From Cohnella xylanilytica (GTDB lineage: Bacteria > Bacillota > Bacilli > Paenibacillales > Paenibacillaceae), in the NCBI RefSeq assembly GCF_014212175.1, contig NZ_JACJVR010000022.1, positions 1 through 61,306 of the forward strand: a stretch of DNA of 61,306 nt, read 5' to 3'. Below the pieces are notes generated by a model. That model did no database searches, was not told where the DNA came from, and worked only from the letters and a program-made list of their open reading frames with translations. A program made the position numbers and the translations under genes. The first letter of the stretch is position 1. Every line of letters begins with the position of its first letter. This document shows, one piece after another, positions 1-9,822 of the stretch.

Positions 1-622
1 CCGCCGCGGCTTGTCCGGCGGCTGCCGGGGCTTCCGCGGCTTGCGCAGGCGCGGCCGCCGCCGCTGCGCCGCCGCCGGCGAACGCGAGCACGTCGTCGCG
101 CGTGATGCGGCCGTTCTTGCCGGTGCCGTTCACTTCGGCGATGGCGACGCCCTTCTCGCGGGCGAGCTTGCGCACGCTCGGGGTGGCGAGCACGAGCGCG
201 CTATCGCGCTTCGCGGCCGGAGCGGCTTGAGCTTGAGCTTGAGCTTGAGCGGCGGCGGGAGCCGGAGCCGCTTCGGCGGCCGGCGCTTGCGCCGGCTGTC
301 CCTTCGTGTCGGCGCCGCCGGTCGAAGCGTTGCCGTCCTTGGACTGCGCGTCCGACGCGTGGATCGATTCCGGCAGCTCCCCTTCGGCTTCGATGACCGC
401 GACGACGTCGCCGACGTGCATCACTTGGCCGTCCTTGCCGAACACTTCGAGCACCTTGCCGTTGACCGGGCAAGGAACTTCGACGATCGCCTTGTCGTTC
501 TGTACTTCCATGATAATGTCTTCGTCTGTCACCGTCTGGCCCGGCGCGATGTGCATCTTGACGATTTCGCCTTCATGCAAGCCTTCGCCGAGCTCCGGGA
601 ACCGATATTCGAATCGAGCCAC
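1..622 (-). CDS. pdhC: Pyruvate dehydrogenase E2, dihydrolipoamide acetyltransferase (partial)
   Basis: This is the N-terminal part (about 207 residues) of the E2 core of pyruvate dehydrogenase, which transfers acetyl groups from a lipoyl arm to CoA. The lipoyl domain has its lysine in EVQNDKA (around residue 42), followed by a long Ala/Pro/Gln linker with an AQAQAQAQ run, then a peripheral subunit-binding domain ([24 protein letters not shown]). The catalytic domain lies beyond the left edge. The start is GTG at 620-622, preceded by an AGGGGGA ribosome binding site. It follows pdhB by about 20 bases and shares its operon. Both E2 domains before the cut are clear, so the identity is firm. Confidence 0.95.
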   Translation of the reverse strand, partial: MARFEYRFPELGEGLHEGEIVKMHIAPGQTVTDEDIIMEVQNDKAIVEVPCPVNGKVLEVFGKDGQVMHVGDVVAVIEAEGELPESIHASDAQSKDGNASTGGADTKGQPAQAPAAEAAPAPAAAQAQAQAQAAPAAKRDSALVLATPSVRKLAREKGVAIAEVNGTGKNGRITRDDVLAFAGGGAAAAAAPAQAAEAPAAAGQAAA

Positions 623-641
623 GTCGAATCCCCCTGTCCTA

Positions 642-1619
642 TTAGAACTGCAGCACTTGGTTGACGGTCTTCACGATGCGCGCCGGCGTCGGAAGCCAGG
701 CGTCCTCGATCTGGGCGAACGGATACACCGTATCCGGGCCCGCGCAGCGCAGAACCGGAGCTTCCAGGTGCAGGATCGCCTTCTCGTTGATCTGGGCGAT
801 GATCTCGGCGGCGGCGCCGGACGTCTTCTGCGCTTCCTGCACCACGATGGCGCGGTTCGTCTTCTGGATGGAAGCGACGATCGTGTCGATGTCGAGCGGC
901 ATCAGCGTGCGGAGGTCGATAACCTCGGCGTTGACGCCGTTCTTGGCGAGCTCGTCGGCCGCCTTCTTCGCCGTATGAACCATGAGGCCGTATGCGATAA
1001 TCGTCACGTCCGTGCCTTCGCGGACGACGTTGGCTTTGCCGATCGGCACCGTGTATTCGCCTTCGGGAACTTCGTCGCGGAACGCGCGGTATAAGTTCAA
1101 ATGCTCCATGAAGAAGACCGGATCGTTGTCGCGGATCGCGGAGATGAGCAGTCCCTTCGCGTCGTACGGGTTCGAAGGAACGACGACCTTGATGCCCGGC
1201 GTCTGGATCGCCAAGCCTTCGAGGGAGTCGGTGTGCAGCTCGGCCGCCTTGACGCCGCCTCCGAACGGAGTGCGGAAGACGATCGGCGCGTTGTAGCGGC
1301 CGCCGGAACGGTAGCGCATGCGCGCCGCTTGGACGAACATCTGGTCGAGGGCTTCGAAGATGAAGCCGACGAATTGAATCTCCGCGATCGGGCGGAAGCC
1401 TTGGGTGCCGAGGCCGACCGCCAGGCCGCCGATGGCGGATTCGGCGAGCGGCGTGTCGAACACGCGGTTCTCCCCGAATTCGGCCTGCAGGCCTTCCGTC
1501 GCCCGGAATACGCCGCCGACGTGGCCGACGTCTTCGCCGAAGATGAGCACGCTCGGGTCGCGCTTCAGCTCGACCCGCATCGCGTCTTTAATGGCTTCGA
1601 TCATATTCATTTGCGCCAT
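642..1619 (-). CDS. pdhB: Pyruvate dehydrogenase E1 beta subunit
   Basis: At 325 residues this has the normal length for the E1 beta subunit, which with PdhA forms the thiamine diphosphate-dependent decarboxylase of the pyruvate dehydrogenase complex in the cytosol. Typical segments are visible: [18 protein letters not shown] near the N-terminus, [17 protein letters not shown] around residues 55-71, and the transketolase C-terminal domain ending near VNQVLQF. It lies between pdhA and pdhC on the same strand with short gaps, matching the standard pdhABC order. A GGGAGAG site precedes the ATG. Confidence 0.97.
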   Translation of the reverse strand: MAQMNMIEAIKDAMRVELKRDPSVLIFGEDVGHVGGVFRATEGLQAEFGENRVFDTPLAESAIGGLAVGLGTQGFRPIAEIQFVGFIFEALDQMFVQAARMRYRSGGRYNAPIVFRTPFGGGVKAAELHTDSLEGLAIQTPGIKVVVPSNPYDAKGLLISAIRDNDPVFFMEHLNLYRAFRDEVPEGEYTVPIGKANVVREGTDVTIIAYGLMVHTAKKAADELAKNGVNAEVIDLRTLMPLDIDTIVASIQKTNRAIVVQEAQKTSGAAAEIIAQINEKAILHLEAPVLRCAGPDTVYPFAQIEDAWLPTPARIVKTVNQVLQF

Positions 1620-1664
1620 GGTGCTAACTCTCCCATCTATGGTTTATCAGCCGTATCGCTTGCT

Positions 1665-2774
<1,110 letters not shown>

Positions 2775-2819
2775 TCACCTCGTCTAGAATTGTGGAAGAG
2801 GGCTTTCTGTTATAGAATT

Positions 2820-2849
2820 ATTATAGCTCTGTATGACTCATTTGGTCAA
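2820..2849 (-). promoter_or_regulatory. Promoter of the pdh operon
   Basis: On the minus strand TTGACC (2844-2849) and a perfect TATAAT (2820-2825) are separated by 18 bases. The -10 box lies about 50 bases before the pdhA ATG. This is read directly from sequence; the use of sigma-A is inferred. Confidence 0.7.
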
Positions 2850-3169
2850 AGCAAAAAAGCCATTTTTCCCGATTTTACTTTGTTTTATTGACGCGAATGT
2901 TTGTAGTACAGGATCATGTTATGGCTGTAACACAGTAATACAAAGCGGGGCCGCGACGAGTCCTTATCCGCCAGATGACAACGATTTCACGGTTCTCTCG
3001 CGCGGATGCGGGGCCGTTCTCCGGCGCTAGACGCTGTTCGCCCCAGCGGGCGCGCGAAGGTCCCCGCTCTTCCATTATGGTGTGCCCATGCCGGACGCCG
3101 GCCATACCCGGCCCTATTCCAGCCCTATCCCAGCCATGCCCAAGCTTACCCGACGAGAGGATGTTGAAC
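2850..3169. other. Intergenic region between pdhA and the esterase gene
   Basis: This is a divergent intergenic stretch. The half near pdhA is AT-richer and holds the pdh promoter just outside it. The half near the esterase is GC-rich and contains degenerate short repeats of the type CCAGCCCTAT around 3105-3140. Open frames exist on both strands but none has a ribosome binding site or a recognisable product, so I see no gene. No clear promoter for the esterase could be picked out. Confidence 0.5.
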
Positions 3170-3916
3170 ATGAGCGAAGACCGCCAGACCAGACGCACGA
3201 TCGTTCGTCACGAGGTGACGAGCGCCTACTTGGCCGAGGGCCGAAGAACCCTCCGCCTGTATTTGCCTCCCGGGTACCGGGAGGATCTCGAATATCCCGT
3301 CGTCTATTGCCAGGACGGCGAAGACTTCTTCAACTTCGGGCGGATCGCCACGATCTCCCACGCTCTTATTCTCGAACGGAACTGGGAGCCGTTCGTCATC
3401 GTCGGCGTCGACGTCGACAAGAAGGTGCGCACCTCCGAATACATGCCGGGCGGCGAGCGCCACGAAGCGTACGTGCGCTTCTTCGTCGACGAACTCGTCC
3501 CCTTCGTCGAAGCCCGGACCTCCGTCGCCCGGACGCCGGAGCGGCGGCTGCTCGCCGGCGACTCGCTGGGCGCGGCCGCGAGCCTGTCGATCGCGCTGGC
3601 GCGGCCGGATCTGTTCACCCGCATTCTCTCGCTGTCGGGCGCCTATTACGAAGGCTCCATCGAACAGCTGCTGACGGCGCCCGACCTGTCGGAGCTCTCC
3701 GTCTGGATGACGGTCGGGCTTCAGGAGAACGCCTACGAGACCGATCACGGGACGTTCGACTTCGTCGACTTGAACCGTTCGGCGCGGCGCATGCTGGAGC
3801 TTCGGGGAGCCTACATCGATTACCGGGAGAAAAACGGAGAGCACAAGTGGGGCTTCTGGCAATCGGAGCTCCCCGAAGCGCTCGCCGCGTTCCTCGGGCC
3901 TTCCGCGCATATGTAA
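3170..3916 (+). CDS. Alpha/beta-hydrolase fold esterase (esterase D/IroE-like)
   Basis: This 248-residue protein belongs to the putative esterase family with an alpha/beta-hydrolase fold. The nucleophile elbow is GDSLG with Ser132. A conserved His (GEHKWGFW, His225) sits where the catalytic His of the family lies. The segment YLPPGYREDLEYPVVYCQDGE near residue 31 is the typical N-terminal strand and oxyanion region. There is no signal peptide, so a cytosolic hydrolase is expected; the substrate is unknown. The ATG at 3170 is preferred over the upstream ATG at 3161 because GAGAGG ends nine bases before it. A bidirectional terminator follows. Confidence 0.85.
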   Translation: MSEDRQTRRTIVRHEVTSAYLAEGRRTLRLYLPPGYREDLEYPVVYCQDGEDFFNFGRIATISHALILERNWEPFVIVGVDVDKKVRTSEYMPGGERHEAYVRFFVDELVPFVEARTSVARTPERRLLAGDSLGAAASLSIALARPDLFTRILSLSGAYYEGSIEQLLTAPDLSELSVWMTVGLQENAYETDHGTFDFVDLNRSARRMLELRGAYIDYREKNGEHKWGFWQSELPEALAAFLGPSAHM

Positions 3917-3973
3917 TAACAAATCGCCGCAGCCGGGACAGCAGGATAGCCGCCTGCCGCTCCGATGCAAGGC

Positions 3974-4020
3974 AAAGCCTGCGCACATCCGGGAATCGTT
4001 CCCGGCCGCGCAGGCTTTTT
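3974..4020. terminator. Bidirectional terminator between convergent genes
   Basis: AAAGCCTGCGC (3974-3984) pairs with GCGCAGGCTTT (4008-4018), with an inner CCGGGAA/TTCCCGG stem. A T run follows on the plus strand and the matching A run gives T's on the minus strand. It separates the esterase gene from the convergent gene ending at 4060. Confidence 0.9.
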
Positions 4021-4059
4021 GAACATAACGGACTCTCTATCGAACCCGGAAGACGCGAG

Positions 4060-4575
4060 CTATTCCTCTCGCGGCGGAAGCAGCCGTTCCGACTCCTCGA
4101 GCAGACGCCGCACCTCTTCCTCGCCGGCGCGCCCCTCCCGCCGGAACGCGAGCAGCTTCTCCCGCAGCGCTTCCGCCGCCGCCTCGTAAGCGGCCGTCGA
4201 ATGCGCCCCTTCGGGATCGTACCAGACGAACGAGCCGTCCGGGCCGTTCCGCAGATACGGCTTGTTCCATTCGTCCGGATACGCGGGCGGAGGCGACCCG
4301 AGGGCCGCGGCGATGACTTCGTCATGCTCGAGCGGAAGCAGATGATGATACTCTTCTTCCGCGCCTCCCGCCGCGAGATTTAAATGACGAACGGCGTAAT
4401 GCAAGTAATAATCGCCGAATGCCGGATCCTGTACGAGCCGGTAAGCCTCGAGATCGCCGCGGGACAGCTCCTTGATCTCGGTCAGCCTGGCGTTCAGCGC
4501 TTCCCCGCTCGCGCTTCTCATGGCCGTCAGCGGCAGGAGCGGCGCTTCCTCCGTCCTCTTGGCGTCTTCGCTCAA
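4060..4575 (-). CDS. Conserved protein of unknown function
   Basis: I do not recognise this 171-residue protein. It is acidic, has no membrane segment or signal peptide, and contains an aromatic middle section (DEWNKPYLRNGPDGSFVWYDPEG, with His, Tyr and Trp) followed by an Ala/Glu/Arg-rich helical C-terminus likely to form a coiled coil. The start is TTG at 4573-4575, which overlaps the stop of the upstream phosphatase as TTGA and has GGGGAG nine bases before it, so the two are translationally coupled. That coupling with the phosphatase and channel genes is the only clue to its role. Confidence 0.75.
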   Translation of the reverse strand: MSEDAKRTEEAPLLPLTAMRSASGEALNARLTEIKELSRGDLEAYRLVQDPAFGDYYLHYAVRHLNLAAGGAEEEYHHLLPLEHDEVIAAALGSPPPAYPDEWNKPYLRNGPDGSFVWYDPEGAHSTAAYEAAAEALREKLLAFRREGRAGEEEVRRLLEESERLLPPREE

Positions 4576-5054
4576 TCCCGGTTACTCCCCTTCGCTTCGA
4601 TTCTCCCGACGAGACGGTCGCAGCCGGCGCGCACCATCTCGTACACTTCGTCGAAGTTGCCGGTGTAGTACGGATCCGGAACGTCCTCGAGGCCGAGCTC
4701 GGGAGCGAGGGTCAGGAACCGGATGACTTCGGCCTTCGCTCCGGGGCCAATCATCGAGCGAATGTCCTCTTCGTTGCGGGAATCCATGGCGACGATCAAA
4801 TCGTAGGCTTCTCCGTCCTCCCGCTTCAGCTGGCTGGCTCTCATCCCCTCGTAAGAGATGCCGTGACGGTCCAGCAGCTTGCGGGTTCCCTCGTGAGGAG
4901 GACGGCCGACGTGCCAATCCCCCGTTCCCGCCGACGAGACTTCCACCTGGTTCGCCAGACCCGCGGCGCGGATCCGGTCGCGGAACACCGCTTCCGCCAT
5001 CGGCGAGCGGCAGATGTTGCCCAGACATACGAACAATACGCGGTAAGCCATCAT
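4572..5054 (-). CDS. Low-molecular-weight protein tyrosine/arginine phosphatase
   Basis: This 160-residue protein has the LMW phosphatase signature C-x5-R: Cys10-LGNI-Cys15-Arg16-Ser17. The general acid lies in DVPDPYY near residue 130. It removes phosphate from phosphotyrosine or, in the YwlE branch, phosphoarginine; the sequence alone does not decide which. It is cytosolic. Its ATG (5052-5054) overlaps the stop of the upstream channel gene as ATGA, and its own stop overlaps the start of the next gene, forming a tight three-gene operon. The second of two tandem ATGs is also possible as a start. Confidence 0.92.
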   Translation of the reverse strand: MMAYRVLFVCLGNICRSPMAEAVFRDRIRAAGLANQVEVSSAGTGDWHVGRPPHEGTRKLLDRHGISYEGMRASQLKREDGEAYDLIVAMDSRNEEDIRSMIGPGAKAEVIRFLTLAPELGLEDVPDPYYTGNFDEVYEMVRAGCDRLVGRIEAKGSNRD

Positions 5055-5689
5055 GAACCTTCCCTTTCTCTTCCTCCCGCCGACCGCAGGGAGCGGCGCG
5101 GAAGCTTCCATTTGTAATGAACGGACAGCATTCGGAATACGACGATGAGAATAAACAGCACGAGCAGTTCCCAGGTGCCGTCGATCCGGCCGAGTCCGAC
5201 CGCGAACCCCGCGGCGAGGGCCCATACCGCATAGATCTCGTCGCGCAGAACGAGCGGCTTGCGGCCCGCCATGATATCGCGGATCATCCCGCCCCCGATG
5301 CCCGTCAGCATGGCGGCTACCATGACGGCGTTGATCGGGAGCCGCGCGTCCACGGCGTACAACGCCCCCTGGATGGCGAACGCGGACAGCCCGATGGCGT
5401 CGAAGAACGCCTCCGCCCTTTTCCAATGATGAATCCACGTCACCGGCAGGAAAAACACGATAAGAACGGTCACGATCGCCGTGTTGAGGAAGAGGCTCTG
5501 GCTCCAGAGCGTCGTCACCGGCGCGCCGATCAACAGATTGCGCACGACTCCGCCGCCGAACGCCGTGACGAACCCCAGCACGATCACGCCGAGAATATCG
5601 TATTCCTCTTCCATCGCCACGATCGCCCCGCTGGCCGCGAACGCGATCGTGCCGATCAGACTGAATAAATGAAAGACGTCCCAATCCAA
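5051..5689 (-). CDS. TRIC-type / UPF0126 membrane channel
   Basis: This 212-residue integral membrane protein has two repeats of the UPF0126 (YadS/YvgT) domain with about seven transmembrane helices. Each repeat carries the glycine-rich signature followed by Arg: FGGGVVRNLLIG and GIGGGMIRDIMAG. The family is the prokaryotic relative of trimeric intracellular cation channels, proposed to conduct K+; the physiological role in bacteria is unsettled. The start is TTG at 5687-5689, supported by GGAGGCGG eight bases upstream. It heads the operon with the phosphatase and the unknown gene ending at 4060. Confidence 0.9.
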   Translation of the reverse strand: MDWDVFHLFSLIGTIAFAASGAIVAMEEEYDILGVIVLGFVTAFGGGVVRNLLIGAPVTTLWSQSLFLNTAIVTVLIVFFLPVTWIHHWKRAEAFFDAIGLSAFAIQGALYAVDARLPINAVMVAAMLTGIGGGMIRDIMAGRKPLVLRDEIYAVWALAAGFAVGLGRIDGTWELLVLFILIVVFRMLSVHYKWKLPRRSLRSAGGREREGS

Positions 5690-5868
5690 AATGATGCCGC
5701 CTCCGTCGATTCCTGCGATTCTTGTCGAGTTACGCCAATAGACCTATTTTATCGGCAGCCTTTCCGGGCGCGCAACCTTTTTCTGGTTCGCCACGCGCGC
5801 CCCTTCCGCATTATAATGGGGAGAGCGGCGGCTGGACGGGCCGCTTATCTTAAGGAGGAACGCGAGAA

Positions 5869-6531
5869 ATGACGACGAACGCGGCGCGGCCGCGCGCCTT
5901 AATCTTCACGGGGGGCCGGCTGGGCGACTGGGCCCTTCCCCTCATCCGCGAGGACGACTACTTGATCGGCGCGGACCGGGGCGCCTTGTTCCTGACGGAA
6001 CGGGGGCATCCGCCCCGCCTCGCCGTCGGGGACTTCGACTCGATCGACGAACGCCAGCTCGCCGCCGTCCGGGAAGCGGCGGGCGAATGCCTCGCCTTCG
6101 ACGCCGTCGACAAAGATTGGACCGACACCGAGCTCGCCCTGCGCGAAGCGATCTCAAGAGGCTTCCGCGACATCGTCATCGTCGGCGGGCTCGGCACGAG
6201 ATTCGACCACAGCCTGGCGAACGTCCATCTGCTTCGGCTGGCCCACGAGTTGGGCAGCCGGGCGATGCTGGCCGACGAACATAACGAAATCCGCTTCCTC
6301 GCCGGCCCGATCGACTGCCGGCTGGAAGCGGATTCCCGCTATCCGAACGTATCCTTGCTTCCCCTCACGCCGGAGGCGGCGGGGGTGACGCTGGTCGGCT
6401 TCGCCTACCCGCTTCGCGAAGCCGTCTTGCGGATCGGCATGTCGCTCGGCATCAGCAATCTTCTGGCCGAACCGGAGGGAACGATCGTCCTCGGCTCCGG
6501 CGAGCTGCTAGTCATCCGCAGCCGGGACTGA
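5869..6531 (+). CDS. thiN: Thiamine pyrophosphokinase
   Basis: This enzyme transfers pyrophosphate from ATP to thiamine to make thiamine diphosphate, the cofactor of PdhA. At 220 residues it matches the family length. Diagnostic motifs are GDFDSI near residue 55, DKDWTDTELAL near residue 83 and GGLGTRFDHSLANV near residue 105. The C-terminal substrate-binding beta domain follows. The ATG has an AAGGAGG site. A TATAAT box at 5812-5817 lies in the leader without a convincing -35, so the promoter is only half visible. The gene stands alone on the plus strand. Confidence 0.93.
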   Translation: MTTNAARPRALIFTGGRLGDWALPLIREDDYLIGADRGALFLTERGHPPRLAVGDFDSIDERQLAAVREAAGECLAFDAVDKDWTDTELALREAISRGFRDIVIVGGLGTRFDHSLANVHLLRLAHELGSRAMLADEHNEIRFLAGPIDCRLEADSRYPNVSLLPLTPEAAGVTLVGFAYPLREAVLRIGMSLGISNLLAEPEGTIVLGSGELLVIRSRD

Positions 6532-6599
6532 AGCTCCGGTCTCCTTCGACAGGAACTCCCTCCCGGGCGCGCGGCGCGACGGGGACGACGAATGCCGTC

Positions 6600-7376
6600 T
6601 TACGGCCGAGCGATCATCCCTTCGCGAGCGAACTCGACGGACGGCGGCAGCCCGTAATCGCGCCTCAGGTCGATGTCATGGGACAGATGGGTGAAGATCG
6701 CCCTCTCGGCCCCGACTTCCTCGACGAGGCGCAGCCCTTCCTTCACGTCGTACAGGGAGCGGGTCTCCCGCGGATACGGCTCCTCGTAGAAGCTCGTGCC
6801 GAGAACGAGCAAGCCGAGACCGCGCAGGGGCCGCTTCTCCTCTTCGGACAGGTCGAACGAGTCCGGGCAATACGCCCAAGGCTGGGCGCGTCCGTCCGGA
6901 CGGTCGAACCGGTAGGCGTACGCGAACCCGTTCTTGCCGTGGTTCACCTTCCACGTCCGGACGGTCCACCCGCCGTAGCTGAGCCCGCCGTCGACGGCCT
7001 TCATCGTCAGACGTCCGCCCAGCCAAGGGAAGCGCCCCATCACCTCTTCGAGCACTTCCCCGGGCGCGTACAGGTCGGCCGTCTCCTCGCGCCAGCGGCA
7101 AGCGTCCGCCCATTCCACGAGTCCCCCGATATGGTCGAAGTGCGCGTGCGTGAGCAGGCACCGCCCGACCTTCCGGACGCCCAGCCGTTCCATCTGCGTC
7201 CGCCAATCCGGCCCGCAATCGACGAGCAGCGGCTCTTCTCCCTCCGCCTCCAGCCAGACCGACGGCCGAAGCCGGACGTTCTCCCCCGTCTTCCGCGCTT
7301 CCGCGCAGACCTCGCAATCGCAATACACCCTTGGAGTTCCGAGCGAATCCCCGTTGCCTAGAAACGTGATTTTCAT
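6600..7376 (-). CDS. PhnP-like metallo-beta-lactamase fold phosphodiesterase
   Basis: This 258-residue protein has the metallo-beta-lactamase core: THAHFDH around residue 97, a His in KVNHGK, Asp in CPDSFD and the final His in FTHLSHD. The N-terminal CDCEVC cluster corresponds to the structural zinc-binding cysteines of PhnP, a phosphoribosyl cyclic phosphodiesterase. There is no phn operon nearby, so the substrate is probably another cyclic phosphate ester; that part is inference. The ribosome binding site is weak. It appears to be co-oriented with the upstream acetyltransferase, 27 bases away. Confidence 0.85.
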   Translation of the reverse strand: MKITFLGNGDSLGTPRVYCDCEVCAEARKTGENVRLRPSVWLEAEGEEPLLVDCGPDWRTQMERLGVRKVGRCLLTHAHFDHIGGLVEWADACRWREETADLYAPGEVLEEVMGRFPWLGGRLTMKAVDGGLSYGGWTVRTWKVNHGKNGFAYAYRFDRPDGRAQPWAYCPDSFDLSEEEKRPLRGLGLLVLGTSFYEEPYPRETRSLYDVKEGLRLVEEVGAERAIFTHLSHDIDLRRDYGLPPSVEFAREGMIARP

Positions 7377-7403
7377 CTGCTTAGGATGCTCTCTTCCGGA
7401 CGG

Positions 7404-8084
7404 TTATATCGGCAGAAGGGCGATGCGGTCCCGCGCTTCGATCGCTTCCATCATCTCTTCCCACTCCCGCGGCTTGTTCGGCAGGGCCGAATAGTACCAC
7501 CTCAGGAATCGGCCCGGCAGCGACGAAGGCAGCGAATCGGCCGATTCGTCCGCCGGGCGGAAGCAGAAGTCGAGCCCGCGGACCGCCTTGCCTTCGTGGT
7601 CCCAGGACGGATGCACGTATTCGACGTCCAGCTTCTTGAAGCCGAGATGGGACAGCACTTCGCGGCGGACGAGCGGGTTCATCGGCGACACGCTTCCGAA
7701 GGCCAGCGAAGACGCCGCTTCGGTCCCGGGATCGTAAATCTCGGCGAACATGCCGAGCGACGGAACGCCGGATTCCTTCTCGAGCTCGCGCAGATGCTTC
7801 TCCCGCTCCGTCAGCAGGAACCGTCCGATGCCGAGGCCGGCGCGCCCGATAATCGTGAAGTCGGTCATCGCGACCGCGAGTTCGGGACGGTAGCGGTATT
7901 CCGTCGCTCCGACGACCTCGCCGTCCAGAACCGCGACGTACACCTGGATCGTCGGATCCTGCAGCGGCTCTCTCCACAGCTCGAAGGCGAGCACCTCCTC
8001 CGGCGGGAACACTTCTCCCATCAAGCGATGCATCTTGGCGAAATAAGGATCGTCGATCGACGAGATTTTCCGGTATTGCAGCAT
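7404..8084 (-). CDS. GNAT-like N-acetyltransferase
   Basis: At 226 residues this looks like a GNAT-fold protein: a first strand with FPPEEVLAFELWREPL, the pair VYVAVLDGEVVGATEYRY typical of strands 2-3, and RAGLGIGRFLL in the place of the acetyl-CoA loop (Q/RxxGxG/A). The C-terminal 40 residues are an extra helical tail. The donor is presumably acetyl-CoA; the acceptor is unknown. The ATG follows AAGGAGAGG. It is probably co-transcribed with the PhnP-like gene downstream and diverges from the germination operon. Confidence 0.75.
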   Translation of the reverse strand: MLQYRKISSIDDPYFAKMHRLMGEVFPPEEVLAFELWREPLQDPTIQVYVAVLDGEVVGATEYRYRPELAVAMTDFTIIGRAGLGIGRFLLTEREKHLRELEKESGVPSLGMFAEIYDPGTEAASSLAFGSVSPMNPLVRREVLSHLGFKKLDVEYVHPSWDHEGKAVRGLDFCFRPADESADSLPSSLPGRFLRWYYSALPNKPREWEEMMEAIEARDRIALLPI

Positions 8085-8264
8085 CGGTTAAGTCCTCTCC
8101 TTGGTCCTTGGAATCCGAATCGATAAGGTCGGTTGTCGGTACATCCCTTACTTTAATATAGCTTGCGGCCCAAGAGCAATCTCCTTCTCCCGTCGTTTAA
8201 ACGAACCCTCGGATGTCAAAGCTGGTAGTCAAGCTCCAAGTCGAACGGTTCGGGGGGTTGCGTC

Positions 8265-9818
8265 ATGTCCACATCGGCTTCGCTTGGCACATTCGAAGAC
8301 AAAATCGCTTATATCGAAGGGAAATGCGGAGACAACGGAGACTTCTCGGCGCGAAGGTTCCAGGTGTTCGGCCGTTACCCGGCCGCGCTGTTCGGCTTCT
8401 CCAATATGATCAACCCCGAGATGCTGAATACGAACGTCTTAAGGCCCCTCATGTACCGGCCCTTGCAGCTGGACGATGTGGACGATCTCCCTCCGGAGAG
8501 GCTGCGCGACGTTCTGATTAACGACTCCCTCTTCTTCAGCCAGGCGAAAATCGAAGAGGCGCCCGACCGATGGATCTCCGGTCTCGTCCATGGCCAGTCC
8601 GTCGTCGTGATCGACGGACTGGAAGGCGCGATCGTCGTCGAGACGCGCCACATCGAGAAGCGGGGGATCGAGCAGCCGCTCACCGAACAAGTGATCCGCG
8701 GTCCCCGGGAAGGCTTCATCGAGATGCTTGGGACGAACCTCTCCCTCATTCGCTACCGGCTTCAAACGCCGGAGTTCCGCGTGCATACCATGGAGATCGG
8801 CCGCCGGACGCACTCGTCGGTCGCCATCTGCCATATCGACGGGATCACGAACCCGGAGCTGGTGAACGAAGTCAAACGCCGGTTGTCCAAGATCGACGTC
8901 GACGGGGTGCTCGATTCCGGATATCTCGAACAATATATCGAGGATAACCACATTACCCCGTTCCCCCAGGTCCAGTATACGGAACGGCCGGACAAAGTGG
9001 TCGCCAACCTTCTCGAAGGGCGGGTCGCGATTCTCGTCGACGGATCCCCGCTGGCGCTGATCGTGCCGACGGTGTTCAGCCAATTCTACCAGACCGTCGA
9101 GGATTATACCGAACGATTCCTGCTTATGAGCGCGATCCGGATGGCCCGGCTCGTCGCGCTTATGTTCTCGCTCGTTTTCCCGTCCCTGTACGTCTCCATC
9201 ATCTCCTTCAATCCCGAGCTGATCCCGACGGAATTCGCGGTCGCGGTCGCCGGCGGAAGAGCGGGCGTGCCCTTCCCCGCCGTCGTCGAAGTACTGATCA
9301 TGGAGATCTCGATGGAGGTGCTGCGGGAAGCGACGATCCGCCTGCCTCAGCAGGTCGGCGGCGCGCTCTCCATCGTCGGGGTGCTCGTCATCGGCCAGGC
9401 GGCCGTATCGGCCGGCTTCGCCAGCCCGATCACGGTCGTCATCATCGCGCTGACGACGATCGGATCGTTCGCCACGCCGGCTTATAACGCAGCGCTCGCG
9501 CTTCGCCTGCTGCGGTTCCCGCTCGTGATCATGGCTGGCATCTTCGGCTTGTACGGCGTCATGATCGGTCTCATCCTGATCGCGAACCACATGCTGTCCC
9601 TGAAGTCGTTCGGCATCCCTTATTTGAGTCCGCTGATCCCGGGCAACTTCCAAGGTCTCAAGGATTTGCTCATTCGCGGTCCGCTATGGTGGATGAAGAA
9701 GAGGCCGGCGTTCCTTCAGACGATCGACCGGGATCGACTTGGCTCCAACACTCCTCCCGAACGCGAGGCGAGAAACGTATTGGATCCGCAGAAGATCAAA
9801 AACAAGCAGGAGCGTTAG
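8265..9818 (+). CDS. Spore germinant receptor subunit A (GerA family)
   Basis: This 517-residue protein is the A subunit of a GerA-type germinant receptor in the inner spore membrane. The large N-terminal hydrophilic region (residues 1 to about 290) carries characteristic segments such as GLVHGQSVVVIDG, ETRHIEKRGIEQP and NPELVNEVKRRLSKID. A C-terminal block of about five transmembrane helices follows, with FPAVVEVLIMEISMEVLREAT and RLPQQVGGALSIVG. It opens a four-gene operon with subunits B and C and a small fourth gene. The ATG follows a GGGGGG-type site. Expression in the forespore is expected from the family; no convincing sigma-G box was seen. The germinant cannot be told from sequence. 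Confidence 0.95.
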   Translation: MSTSASLGTFEDKIAYIEGKCGDNGDFSARRFQVFGRYPAALFGFSNMINPEMLNTNVLRPLMYRPLQLDDVDDLPPERLRDVLINDSLFFSQAKIEEAPDRWISGLVHGQSVVVIDGLEGAIVVETRHIEKRGIEQPLTEQVIRGPREGFIEMLGTNLSLIRYRLQTPEFRVHTMEIGRRTHSSVAICHIDGITNPELVNEVKRRLSKIDVDGVLDSGYLEQYIEDNHITPFPQVQYTERPDKVVANLLEGRVAILVDGSPLALIVPTVFSQFYQTVEDYTERFLLMSAIRMARLVALMFSLVFPSLYVSIISFNPELIPTEFAVAVAGGRAGVPFPAVVEVLIMEISMEVLREATIRLPQQVGGALSIVGVLVIGQAAVSAGFASPITVVIIALTTIGSFATPAYNAALALRLLRFPLVIMAGIFGLYGVMIGLILIANHMLSLKSFGIPYLSPLIPGNFQGLKDLLIRGPLWWMKKRPAFLQTIDRDRLGSNTPPEREARNVLDPQKIKNKQER

Positions 9819-9822
9819 CCCC

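Noticed and set aside
228..252. Repeated GCTTGAG units on the plus strand.
   Set aside because: They are the reverse complement of codons for an Ala-Gln linker in PdhC, not a regulatory repeat.
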